From Caulobacteraceae bacterium (GTDB taxonomy: Bacteria > Pseudomonadota > Alphaproteobacteria > Caulobacterales > Caulobacteraceae): 64,000 bases of DNA. A program made the position numbers and the translations under genes. How positions within the stretch are numbered: position 1 is the stretch's first letter; every line of letters starts with the position of its first letter. The stretch is from contig JARLIQ010000053.1 of the NCBI GenBank assembly GCA_031291645.1, positions 56,128 to 120,127 on the forward strand. Direction: 5' to 3'. Below, one piece after another: positions 36,800-44,836 of the stretch. The notes beneath the pieces were generated by a model. That model ran no database searches. It saw nothing but the letters and a program-made list of their open reading frames with translations, and was not told the DNA's origin.

Positions 36800-37903
36800 A
36801 TGAGCACCGCCGTCAGCGCCGACCGGTTCGGTCGGTGGCTCAGCGCCCACCGCGTCCAGCTGCGGCAGGGCGTGCGGATGACCGTGGCGGGCCTGATGGC
36901 CCTGGCCCTTGGCGACCTCTTCGGCATGCCGCGCAGCTACTGGGCGGTGCTGACGGCGGTCCTGGTGACCCAGGCCAGCCTGGGCGGCTCGATCCGGGCG
37001 AGCGTCGACCGGCTGATCGGCACCATCGCCGGCGCGCTCTACGGCGGCGCCGTCGCCCTGGCGATTCCGCACGAAAGCACGCTCGGCGGCGTGCTGGCGC
37101 TGGGCCTGGCCATCGCCCCCCTCGCCCTGGCCTCTGCGCTCAGCGCCAGTTTCCGCATCGCGCCGATCACCGCCATCATCGTGCTGCTGATCCCGCCGGT
37201 CGTGCAGACGGGGGTCATGACCAGCGCGCTCGAACGGATCTACGAGATCATCTTCGGCTGCCTGGTGGGCCTCGCCTGCTCGATGGTCGTGCTGCCGTCG
37301 CGGGCCCATCGGCTGGTCTGCGAGGCGGCCGCCAGCATCGGCGGGCTGTTGGCCGAACTCGTCCGGCTGGAACTGCGCGCGCCCGGGGACGCGGCGGCGC
37401 GCGCCGCGATCCAGGCGCTGCAGGACCGCATCCGCGCCGCGCTCGGCGGGTTGGAGACGGTGGCCGGCGAGGCGCGCGAGGAACGGCGCACCTATCTGGC
37501 CGCGCCGGTCGATCCAGAACCGTTGCTGCGCACCCTGCTGCGCCTGCGCCACGACCTTGTGATGGTCGCCCGGGCGACGGTCGCCCCGCTGCCCGCCGGG
37601 GCGATCGCGGCCCGGCTGCAGCCTCGCCTGGACGCCTTCGCCGAAGCCGCCGCGACGGTCCTACTGGACGCCGCCGAGGCCCTCCGCAAAGCCACCCCGG
37701 CGCCGCGCATCGAACCCGTCCAGGCCGCTCGGGACGACTTCTCGGCGGCGATCGAGGCCTTGCGTCAGGAAGGGCTGACCCGGACGCTGCCGGGCGACGC
37801 CGTCGAGCGGTTGTTCGCGCTCGGCTTCGCGCTCGATCAGCTCAGCCGGGACCTTGGCGACTTCGCCGAACGATCCGGCGAGCCGGCGCAGGCGGGCGGC
37901 TAG
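36800..37903 (+). CDS. FUSC-family (aromatic-acid exporter-like) membrane protein
   Basis: Inner-membrane protein of 367 residues. The first 160 form about five to six helices of the FUSC type (ALGDLFGMPRSYWAVLTAVLV, then GTIAGALYGG). A cytoplasmic helical half rich in Ala, Arg and Glu follows. The family includes AaeB/YccS-like exporters, and this is a half-length member. It lies 83 bases after the efflux channel and may be transcribed with it. An alternative is that it acts alone. Transport function is inferred from the family. Confidence 0.85.
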   Translation: MSTAVSADRFGRWLSAHRVQLRQGVRMTVAGLMALALGDLFGMPRSYWAVLTAVLVTQASLGGSIRASVDRLIGTIAGALYGGAVALAIPHESTLGGVLALGLAIAPLALASALSASFRIAPITAIIVLLIPPVVQTGVMTSALERIYEIIFGCLVGLACSMVVLPSRAHRLVCEAAASIGGLLAELVRLELRAPGDAAARAAIQALQDRIRAALGGLETVAGEAREERRTYLAAPVDPEPLLRTLLRLRHDLVMVARATVAPLPAGAIAARLQPRLDAFAEAAATVLLDAAEALRKATPAPRIEPVQAARDDFSAAIEALRQEGLTRTLPGDAVERLFALGFALDQLSRDLGDFAERSGEPAQAGG

Positions 37904-37912
37904 GCCCTTCCC

Positions 37913-39622
37913 CTAGAGGCTGAGGTCATTCGCCGCCTTGGGCCGGGCCAAGACGCGGATCGCCTCCTCGACGCTTCGGAACAGGTGATCGCGCCCGAGG
38001 CGGTCGGTAAGTCCGAACCGGTCGAAGGCGGCCTGGGCGCGCACCGATTCCAGCCGCGCGACCGCGAAGTCCATCCCGGCGTCGCGGGCCGCCGTGACCA
38101 CCGCGTTGAGCACGCCCGAGGCGGTGAAATCGATCTCGACGACACTGCTGGCCTCCAGCACCACCAGCCGCGCCGCGCCGCGCGCGCCCTCGATCGCCGC
38201 CAGCATCCCCTTGCGGAAGTCGTTGGCGTTGAGGAACGAGAGGGGCGCCTGGAAGCCCATCACCAGCACGCCCGGCTCCTGCTCGCCGCGCCCGCCGCTC
38301 GAGGCGGGCCACCAGACCGTGGTCTCCGGCACCCGTTCGAACGGGATGGGCCGCACGCGGGTGATGGTGAAGACGCCATGGGCCAGGGACAGGAAGATGC
38401 CGATGGCGACGCCGGTCTGGATCGGCAGGGCGAAGATCAGCACGGTGGTCATGAGCGCCAGGGCGAACTCGCCACGGGTGCGCCGCAGGATGTCGGCGAA
38501 GGTGCGGGCGTGGAAGATCCGCTGGGCGACGAACAGCAGGACCCCGGCCAGGGCCGCGGTCGGGACCCGGCTCAGGAGGCCCGTGCCGAAAGCGGCGAGC
38601 AAGAGGACGGCGAGCGCGGCCAGAAGGCTCGCATATTGCGACCGGCCGCCCGCCTGGGCGACGATGGCGGTGCGCGGCGGGCTCGCGTTCACCGGAAAGG
38701 ACCCGAACAGGCCGGCGAGCGCATTGGCGAGCCCCAGGCCGACGTAGTCGCGATCGACATCCGGCTCTTCGCCGTCGCTGAAAGCCCGGGTGGTGGCCGC
38801 GGTCTGCACCATCACCACCAGCGCGATCACGAAGGCCAGGCCCACCAGCGGAATGGCGTTCTCCAGCGCCAGCCTGGGCAACGCCAGGTGCGGGAGTCCC
38901 CCCGGCGTCGCGCCGAGCACCGCCACGCCGCGACGGTCGAGATTGAAGGCGATGGTGGCGACCGTGGCGCCAGCCAGGGCGATCAGGGCGCCGGGGATGC
39001 GCGGATTCAGCTTCTCGGCGCCCAGCACCACCGCGAAGACGCCCGCGCCGATGGCGAGCGCCCCCGGATTGATCCCGCCCGCCTGGCGCGCGATCGCCGC
39101 CAGCCGATGGTAGACGTCGCCCGAGCCCTCCGGCAGGCCAAGCACCGCCGGCGCCTGCGAGAGCGCGATGTGGACCGCGATCCCGGCCAGGAAGCCGGTG
39201 ACCACCGGCGTCGACAACAGGTCGGCGATCCAGCCCAGCTTGAACAGGCCGGCCAGCGCCAGAAGCAGCCCGACCATCAGCGCCAACACCGCCGCCAGCT
39301 CGGCGTATTCGGGGGAGCCGGCCGCCGTCATCAGGGCGAGGCTGCCGGCGAAGATCGGGGTGATGGTCGAATCGGCGCCGGCGGAGAGTCGGCGGCTGGC
39401 GCCGAAGACGGCGAACCCGACGGCGGCCGCGACGAAGGCGAAGAAGCCGAACTCCGGCGCGAAGCCGCCGAGCCGGGCGGTGGCCATCTGCTCGGGCACC
39501 GCGATGGCGGCGAGGGTCAGGCCGGCCAGGACGTCATGGCCGAGGCTGGCCGCGCTCAAGCCGCTCAGAGGCCGGAAGATCGGCCAGGCGTTCGACTTCG
39601 ACTGCAGCTCTTTCGCCATCAT
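37913..39622 (-). CDS. SulP-family anion transporter with STAS domain
   Basis: Membrane transporter of 569 residues for an anion such as sulfate or bicarbonate. It has about 12-14 helices in the first 420 residues (LAGLTLAAIAVPEQMATARL, GADSTITPIFAGSLAL, GSFPVNASPPRTAIV). A C-terminal STAS domain (SSVVEIDFTASGVLNAV) follows. Two adjacent ATG codons open the gene at 39622 and 39619. It is convergent with the FUSC gene and lies 45 bases after the hydroxyacid dehydrogenase on the same strand. The substrate is not determined by sequence. Confidence 0.92.
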   Translation of the reverse strand: MMAKELQSKSNAWPIFRPLSGLSAASLGHDVLAGLTLAAIAVPEQMATARLGGFAPEFGFFAFVAAAVGFAVFGASRRLSAGADSTITPIFAGSLALMTAAGSPEYAELAAVLALMVGLLLALAGLFKLGWIADLLSTPVVTGFLAGIAVHIALSQAPAVLGLPEGSGDVYHRLAAIARQAGGINPGALAIGAGVFAVVLGAEKLNPRIPGALIALAGATVATIAFNLDRRGVAVLGATPGGLPHLALPRLALENAIPLVGLAFVIALVVMVQTAATTRAFSDGEEPDVDRDYVGLGLANALAGLFGSFPVNASPPRTAIVAQAGGRSQYASLLAALAVLLLAAFGTGLLSRVPTAALAGVLLFVAQRIFHARTFADILRRTRGEFALALMTTVLIFALPIQTGVAIGIFLSLAHGVFTITRVRPIPFERVPETTVWWPASSGGRGEQEPGVLVMGFQAPLSFLNANDFRKGMLAAIEGARGAARLVVLEASSVVEIDFTASGVLNAVVTAARDAGMDFAVARLESVRAQAAFDRFGLTDRLGRDHLFRSVEEAIRVLARPKAANDLSL

Positions 39623-39667
39623 CGGCGAGACTAGACCGTGCGCGCCCGGCCTCAAACAGGCGCGGTT

Positions 39668-40648
39668 TCAGCCCTTCCGGGTCGCGAGATGCGCCGTCTC
39701 GGGCGTCGGCGTCACGGCGGCGCCGGTCTCGAACCAGGCCTTCAGGTTCCGGGCCACCAGATCCATCATGGCGTTGCGGGTCAGCACGGTAGCCGAGCCC
39801 ACGTGCGGCAGGACCACGACATTGTCGAACGCCAGCAGGGGCTGGGGGACCTGCGGCTCGCGCTCGAACACGTCGAGGCCGGCCGCCGCGATCTCCCGGG
39901 CCGCCAGGGCCTCGATCAGCGCCGCTTCATCGACGCTGGAACCGCGCCCGACGTTGACGAAGACGCCGTCGGGCCCAAGCGCGCGCAGCACGGCCCGGTC
40001 GATCAGGTGGTGGGTCTGGGCGCCGCCCGGCAGAATGGCGATCAGGGTGTCGACGGCTCCGGCCAGGGCGAGCGGGCTTTCGAAATAGGGATAGGCGACG
40101 TCCGCCTGGGGCGCGCGACCATAGTAGGCGACGGGCAGGTCAAACGCCTCCAGCCGGCGCGCGACCGCCTTGCCGATGCGGCCGAGCCCGAGGATTCCGA
40201 CCCGGCGGCCGCGAAGGCTGGTCGGGCTGAGCGGGAAGGCCCCCCTCGGCCAGAGACCCGCGCGCACGTGCCGCTCGGCCTGCGGCAGGCGCAGCACGGT
40301 CATCAGCAGCAGGCCCAGGGTCACGTCGGCCACCTGTTCGGTCAGGACGTCCGGCGTATGGGTCACCACCACGCCGCGCGCGGCGGCCGCGCCGACGTCG
40401 ATGTTGTCGTAGCCGACGCCGAAGCCGGCGATGATCTCGAGCCTGCCCAGCGCCTCGATCAGCGTCCGGTCCACCGCGCCGCCCCAGACCGCAAGGCCGC
40501 GGCAGCCGGCGCCGGCCTGCCTCGCCTCGGCCGGCGTCGCCACGGAAAGGACGTCGGCGAATTGGGCGATGGCCTGGACCGCGCGGGGCGGGGCGCGGCC
40601 GAGCACCAGGACCCTCGGCCGTTCGGCGGCGATGTCGACGGAACTCAA
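39668..40648 (-). CDS. D-isomer-specific 2-hydroxyacid dehydrogenase
   Basis: NAD(P)H-dependent reductase of 2-oxoacids, 326 residues. The Rossmann motif is GILGLGRIGKAVARR. The catalytic set is Arg in VNVGRGSSVDE, Glu in EREPQVP and His in LPHVGSAT. It resembles hydroxypyruvate or hydroxyphenylpyruvate reductases. It starts at a TTG with GAGGAG 7 bases upstream. It follows the hpd-hmgA-fah-marR operon by 62 bases on the same strand, so 4-hydroxyphenylpyruvate is a plausible substrate. That is inference from position. Confidence 0.9.
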   Translation of the reverse strand: MSSVDIAAERPRVLVLGRAPPRAVQAIAQFADVLSVATPAEARQAGAGCRGLAVWGGAVDRTLIEALGRLEIIAGFGVGYDNIDVGAAAARGVVVTHTPDVLTEQVADVTLGLLLMTVLRLPQAERHVRAGLWPRGAFPLSPTSLRGRRVGILGLGRIGKAVARRLEAFDLPVAYYGRAPQADVAYPYFESPLALAGAVDTLIAILPGGAQTHHLIDRAVLRALGPDGVFVNVGRGSSVDEAALIEALAAREIAAAGLDVFEREPQVPQPLLAFDNVVVLPHVGSATVLTRNAMMDLVARNLKAWFETGAAVTPTPETAHLATRKG

Positions 40649-40710
40649 GACCGACTCCTCGAGGACTGGCGCAGGCGAGCCATACGACGGGACCGCTTCG
40701 CGCGCGAGCG

Positions 40711-41196
40711 TCAGTCCTTGCTCGTCAGCGCCATGGCCGCCGCCTCCAGGCGGCGGAGCAGATTGTGGGTGGTCTGCTGTTCGAACGGGGTGAAGGCTTC
40801 GAGCAGTTGCGCCTCATAGGCCAGGGCCGACGGCGCGACATCGGCGTAGAGCGCCTGGCCCTCCGCCGTCAGGCCGAGGCGGTGGGAGCGGCCATCCGTC
40901 TCGTTCGGCGTGCGCGAGACCAGCCCGCGCTCGGTCAGGGCCGCGGCCGCGCGGCTGACGGTGACCTTGTCCATCACCGTGCGCGCGCAGAGCGCCTGCT
41001 GGGTCGCCGGGCCGTCCTCGCCAAGGACGGCGATCAGCCGCCACTGGGGCACGGTCAGGCCGAAACGGGTCTGGTAGGCCCGCGCGATCAGGTCGGACAC
41101 GGCGTTGGCCGCCACCGAGAGCCGGTAGGGCAGATAGTCGTCGAGCCTCAGCCCGCCGGCGGCGCCCGCCTTGGCCGGTCTGCGCGCGCCGCTCAC
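40711..41196 (-). CDS. MarR-family regulator of the tyrosine catabolic operon
   Basis: Winged-helix regulator of 161 residues (LTVPQWRLIAVL, ATQQALCARTVMDKVTVSRAAAALTERGLVSR, then the wing TDGRSHRLGLT). It begins at GTG, whose GTGA overlaps the stop of the fumarylacetoacetase-like gene. It is therefore the last gene of the hpd-hmgA-fah operon. MarR proteins bind short palindromes and release DNA on binding a phenolic ligand. The GTTTCAATTGAAAC at the hpd promoter is the likely site, with homogentisate or a related acid as a possible ligand (inference). Confidence 0.92.
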   Translation of the reverse strand: MSGARRPAKAGAAGGLRLDDYLPYRLSVAANAVSDLIARAYQTRFGLTVPQWRLIAVLGEDGPATQQALCARTVMDKVTVSRAAAALTERGLVSRTPNETDGRSHRLGLTAEGQALYADVAPSALAYEAQLLEAFTPFEQQTTHNLLRRLEAAAMALTSKD

Positions 41197-42200
41197 GCCG
41201 CGTCCACGGTCTGGTCGATGGCGCCGAACAGCGAGCGGCCGCCCGGCCCGTACATGGCGATACGCACCCGGTCGCCGCGCTTCAGGAACGGCGTGCGCGG
41301 CGCGCCGAAGGCGATGGTCTCGACCGTGCGCACCTCGGCGACGCAGGAGTAGCCCACCCCGCCGGCCTCGATCGGCTGGCCCGGACCGCCGTCCGGCCCG
41401 CGGTTGGAGACCGTGCCCGAGCCGACGATGGTCCCGGCGCACAGCGCGCGCGTCCTGGCCGCGTGGGCGATCAGGGTTCCGAAGTCGAAGGTCATGTCGA
41501 CCGCCGCCTCGGCGCGGCCGAACGGGCGGCCGTTCAGATCGACGCTCAGGGTCCCGTGCAGCATCCCGTCCTTCCAGGCCCCTCCCAGCGCGTCCGGCGT
41601 CACCGCCACCGGCGAGAAGGCGGAGGCGGGCTTGGACTGGAAGAAGCCGAATCCCTTGGCCAGTTCACCCGGGATCAGATTGCGCAGGCTGACGTCGTTG
41701 ACCAGCATGACGAGGCGGATCGCCGCCAGCGCCTGGTCGCGGCTGGCGCCCATGGGCACGTCGCCGGTGACCACCGCCACCTCGCCTTCCAGGTCGCAGC
41801 CGAAGGCCTCGTCGGCCAGCGGAATCGGATCGCGCGGCCCGAGGAAGCCGTCCGAGCCGCCCTGGTACATCAGGGGATCGGTCCAGAAGCTGTCCGGCAT
41901 CTCGGCCCCGCGGGCCCGCCGCACGAGCTGGACGTGGTTCACGTAGGCCGAACCGTCGGCCCACTGATAGGCCCTGGGCAGGGGCGAGGCGCAGGCCGTC
42001 TCGTCGAACCGCTCGCCGCGGACGTCGCCGTCCTCCAGCGACTTGGCCAGGGCCCGAAGCGGCGGCTCGCACCAGCCCCAGTTGTCCAGCGCCGCCTGCA
42101 GGCTCGGGGCGATGCGCGTGGCGTCGGCGCAGCGCTTCAGGTCGCTCGAAACCACCGCCAGCCGGCCGTCGCGGCCGGGCTTCAAGGACGCCAGCCTCAT
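41193..42200 (-). CDS. fumarylacetoacetate hydrolase family protein (likely fumarylacetoacetase)
   Basis: Probably cleaves fumarylacetoacetate to fumarate and acetoacetate, the last step of tyrosine degradation. The 335-residue protein has the FAH fold with metal ligands visible as CDLEGEVAVV (Glu) and VMLVNDVSLRNL (Asp), and SKPASAFSP. Its ATG overlaps the hmgA stop and its own stop overlaps the marR start. The FAH family is broad, but this position makes fumarylacetoacetase the best call. It is shorter than the animal-type enzyme (about 420 residues). Confidence 0.9.
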   Translation of the reverse strand: MRLASLKPGRDGRLAVVSSDLKRCADATRIAPSLQAALDNWGWCEPPLRALAKSLEDGDVRGERFDETACASPLPRAYQWADGSAYVNHVQLVRRARGAEMPDSFWTDPLMYQGGSDGFLGPRDPIPLADEAFGCDLEGEVAVVTGDVPMGASRDQALAAIRLVMLVNDVSLRNLIPGELAKGFGFFQSKPASAFSPVAVTPDALGGAWKDGMLHGTLSVDLNGRPFGRAEAAVDMTFDFGTLIAHAARTRALCAGTIVGSGTVSNRGPDGGPGQPIEAGGVGYSCVAEVRTVETIAFGAPRTPFLKRGDRVRIAMYGPGGRSLFGAIDQTVDAA

Positions 42201-43336
42201 TCGGCCGCCGCCTTCCAGCTGTCGACATAGGCGCCGTTCTCGACGGCCGCGGCGCCCGGACCGACGTCCAGCGGATCGCGCGTGTCGATCATCACCGCAT
42301 ATTCGTCGGTCTGGGCCTTGGGCTGGACCAGCATCCGCGACAGGGCCTTGGGATGCGGGCCGTGGGTGAAGCCGGAGGGATGGAAGGTCATCATCCCGGC
42401 CTCGATGTGGTCGCGGCTGAAGAAGTCGCCGGCGTGGTAGAAGATCACTTCGTCGTAGTCGTCGTTGTTGTGGAAGAACGGCACCTTGATCGCGCCGGGA
42501 TCGGTCTCGAACGGCCGCGGGGCGAAGGTGCAGACCACGAACCTGTCCGAGACGAAGGTGGTGTGGGCCGACGGCGGCAGGTGATAGCGGGCGCTGAGCA
42601 CCGGCCGGATGTCCTTCACGTTCAACCGCGCCGGCGACAGCTCGCCATGCCAGCCGACGGCGTCCAGCGGGTTGTAGGGATAGGTCGCGACCGAGACCTG
42701 GCCGCGCCGCTTGATCTCGACGCGGACCGCGCCCGGTTGGTCCTGGTGCGCGCGGAAGGCGTCGTCCATCACCGGGGTGTCCAGCACGGCCGGATCGAAC
42801 ACCGCATGCGGCCCCAACATGCCCTTGTCGGGCAGGCTGAAGTGGGCGCCGCTCGCCTCGATCATGAGCGCCGCCGTCGCGCTGGCGGGCGCCAGGCGCC
42901 ACATGGTCCCCCGCGGCAGGTAGAGGTAGTCGCCCGGCCCATAGGCCAGCCGGCCATAGTCGCAGAAGAGCTCGCCCTCGCCCTGGTGGACGAAGAGCAG
43001 AAGGTCGCCGTCGGCGTTCCGGGCCAGCGCCGGCATGGCCTCGGCCAGTTTCCAGAAGCGCATCTCGCAGGCGGCGTTGCTCAGCACCACCGGTGCGTCC
43101 CAGGGCGTCTGCGAGGGCTCGTTCAGCGCGGCCAGGTCGAAGGCGCGCGGACGCAGAGGCCCCTCGAAGCTGGTCCAGCCGGTGGGCGGGCGGCGGTGAT
43201 AGAGGAAGGCGGCCGGCCCGAAAAAGCCCTCCTTGGAGATCTCGCGCTCATAGGTCCCCTCCGGCAGGTCGGCGTGAGCCTGGCGCGAATGACGCCCTTG
43301 CGCCCCCCGCACCGGAATCCAGTTCTTCTGGGTCAT
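42197..43336 (-). CDS. hmgA: homogentisate 1,2-dioxygenase
   Basis: Iron(II) ring-cleavage dioxygenase that turns homogentisate into maleylacetoacetate. The 379-residue cupin-type protein has candidate iron ligands in FFHNNDDYDEVIFYH and HPSGFTHGPHP. It is shorter than the 430-445 residues of classical HmgA, so it represents a compact bacterial form. It lies 11 bases after hpd and is coupled to the fah gene. The enzyme for the next step (maleylacetoacetate isomerase) is not in the operon. Confidence 0.9.
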   Translation of the reverse strand: MTQKNWIPVRGAQGRHSRQAHADLPEGTYEREISKEGFFGPAAFLYHRRPPTGWTSFEGPLRPRAFDLAALNEPSQTPWDAPVVLSNAACEMRFWKLAEAMPALARNADGDLLLFVHQGEGELFCDYGRLAYGPGDYLYLPRGTMWRLAPASATAALMIEASGAHFSLPDKGMLGPHAVFDPAVLDTPVMDDAFRAHQDQPGAVRVEIKRRGQVSVATYPYNPLDAVGWHGELSPARLNVKDIRPVLSARYHLPPSAHTTFVSDRFVVCTFAPRPFETDPGAIKVPFFHNNDDYDEVIFYHAGDFFSRDHIEAGMMTFHPSGFTHGPHPKALSRMLVQPKAQTDEYAVMIDTRDPLDVGPGAAAVENGAYVDSWKAAAE

Positions 43337-43347
43337 CGGGATGCGCC

Positions 43348-44424
43348 TCAGGCCCCGGCCTCGACACCGGGCAGGACCCCGCGGCGGATCTGGTCGAGCT
43401 CGATCGACTCGAACAGGGCCTTAAAGTTGCCCTCGCCGAAGCCCTCGTTGCCCCGGCGCTCGATCAATTCGAAGAAAATCGGCCCGATCATGTTCTCGGT
43501 GAAGATCTGCAGCAGCAGGCCCTGGCCTTCGGTCGGGGCGCCGTCGACCAGGATGCGGTCGGCCTGCAGGCGCTGCACGTCCTGGCCATGGCCGGGCACG
43601 CGGCCGTCGAGCTGCTCGTAATAGGTGGACGGGGTGTCCTGGAACACGACGCCGCGGGCGCGCATGGATTCGACGGCGTGGAAGATGTCCCCGGTCCCGA
43701 AGGCCAGGTGCTGGATGCCCTCTCCGCCGTAGTCCTTGAGGAATTCCTCGATCTGGCTCCTGTCGTCCTGGCTCTCGTTGAGCGGAATGCGGATCTTGCC
43801 GCAGGGGCTGGTCATGGCCTTGGACACAAGGCCGGTCTGCCTGCCCTCGATGTCGAAGTAGCGGATTTCGCGGAAGTTGAAGATGCGCTCGTAGAACTCG
43901 GCCCACTTGCCCATCTGGCCGCGGTGGACGTTGTGGGTCAGGTGGTCGAGGTATTTCAGGCCGAGGTCGTTGTTCTTCGCCGCCTCTTCCGCGCCTTCGA
44001 TCGGGACGAAGTCGACGTCGTAGATCTCGCGCGCGCCGTAGCGGTCGACCAGGTAAAGGTTCGAGCCGCCGATCCCCTCGATCGCGGGGATGTTCAGCTC
44101 CATCGGCCCCACCGGCCCGTGGACCGCCTTGGCGCCCCGCTCGACCGCCAGCTTCAGCGCCTGGGCCGCGTCCTTGACGCGGAAGGCCATGGCGTTGGCC
44201 GAAGGGCCGTGGACGGCGCGGAAGGCCGCAGGCTGGCCCGACGGCTCCATGTTGAGGATCAGGTTGATGTCGCCCTGGCGAAGGCGCAGCACGTCCTTGG
44301 ACCGGTGCCTGGCGACCACCGTAAAGCCCATCAGTTCGAACAGCGATTTCAGGCGGTCCGGCTCAGGCGCGGTGAATTCGACGAACTCGAACCCGTCGGT
44401 GCCTAGGGGATTGTCAAACAGCAT
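43348..44424 (-). CDS. hpd: 4-hydroxyphenylpyruvate dioxygenase
   Basis: Converts 4-hydroxyphenylpyruvate to homogentisate with non-haem iron. The 358-residue protein has two vicinal-oxygen-chelate domains. The iron ligands are His in YLDHLTHNV, His in GIQHLAFGT and Glu in FFELIERRG. AGGAGG lies 7 bases before the ATG. It heads the operon hpd-hmgA-fah-marR. Its promoter region contains the palindromic operator at 44471-44484. Confidence 0.96.
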   Translation of the reverse strand: MLFDNPLGTDGFEFVEFTAPEPDRLKSLFELMGFTVVARHRSKDVLRLRQGDINLILNMEPSGQPAAFRAVHGPSANAMAFRVKDAAQALKLAVERGAKAVHGPVGPMELNIPAIEGIGGSNLYLVDRYGAREIYDVDFVPIEGAEEAAKNNDLGLKYLDHLTHNVHRGQMGKWAEFYERIFNFREIRYFDIEGRQTGLVSKAMTSPCGKIRIPLNESQDDRSQIEEFLKDYGGEGIQHLAFGTGDIFHAVESMRARGVVFQDTPSTYYEQLDGRVPGHGQDVQRLQADRILVDGAPTEGQGLLLQIFTENMIGPIFFELIERRGNEGFGEGNFKALFESIELDQIRRGVLPGVEAGA

Positions 44425-44448
44425 AGCGCGTCCTCCTCGATCTCGAAG

Positions 44449-44477
44449 GATGTAGCGCCGCGTTAAACTGGTTTCAA
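44449..44477 (-). promoter_or_regulatory. candidate sigma-70 promoter of the hpd operon
   Basis: On the minus strand TTGAAA (44477-44472) and TACATC (44454-44449) are 17 bases apart, matching 5 of 6 bases of the -35 and 3 of 6 of the -10 consensus. Transcription would start about 18 bases before the hpd ATG. The -35 lies inside the palindrome, as expected for repression. Confidence 0.45.
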
Positions 44478-44484
44478 TTGAAAC
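44471..44484. promoter_or_regulatory. candidate MarR operator of the tyrosine degradation operon
   Basis: GTTTCAATTGAAAC is a perfect 14-base palindrome, 47 bases before the hpd start. It is AT-rich in a GC-rich region. MarR dimers bind such sites, and a MarR gene closes this operon. Binding is inferred. Confidence 0.7.
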
Positions 44485-44511
44485 TTTATGGCCAAGACCG
44501 AAGCGCGCCGG

Positions 44512-44793
44512 TCAGCGCGCCTCGATCCACGATTCCAGGCGATGCATGAGGATCATCCAGTCTTCCCGGACCCATTGGACGAACGTGTCCACCGGACCTT
44601 CGCGGCAGTGGTCCAGTTCGGCGACGCGCGCCTCGAGCTCGGCTCTCTGACGCCTGAGGATCACCAGATCGCCGGCGGCGTGGACGCGGTCCGCGCCCGC
44701 GCCTCCGGCCCGGGCCTTCTCGGCCTCTCGGATCTGGTCCTTCACCTCCGCCAGAAGGCGGCTGACCTCGAACTTGAGCGTCTCGATGGACAT
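44512..44793 (-). CDS. small coiled-coil protein of unknown function
   Basis: A 93-residue soluble protein I do not recognise. Residues 1-70 form amphipathic heptad-like helices (FEVSRLLAEVKDQIREAEKA, LRRQRAELEARVAELDH), and the tail is tryptophan-rich (VQWVREDWMILMHRLESWIE). It lies 43 bases after htrA on the same strand, so it may be co-transcribed with it. The hpd promoter follows. Codon use looks like a real gene (GC at third positions). Confidence 0.65.
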   Translation of the reverse strand: MSIETLKFEVSRLLAEVKDQIREAEKARAGGAGADRVHAAGDLVILRRQRAELEARVAELDHCREGPVDTFVQWVREDWMILMHRLESWIEAR

Positions 44794-44836
44794 CGTCGCA
44801 GATCCTTTGCTGCTCGCAGGCCCGCCCGTCTCCCGC

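Noticed and set aside
44463..44477. CtrA-like TTAA-N7-TCAA overlapping the hpd palindrome
   Set aside because: One mismatch in an 8-base motif, in an AT-rich spot explained better by the perfect palindrome.
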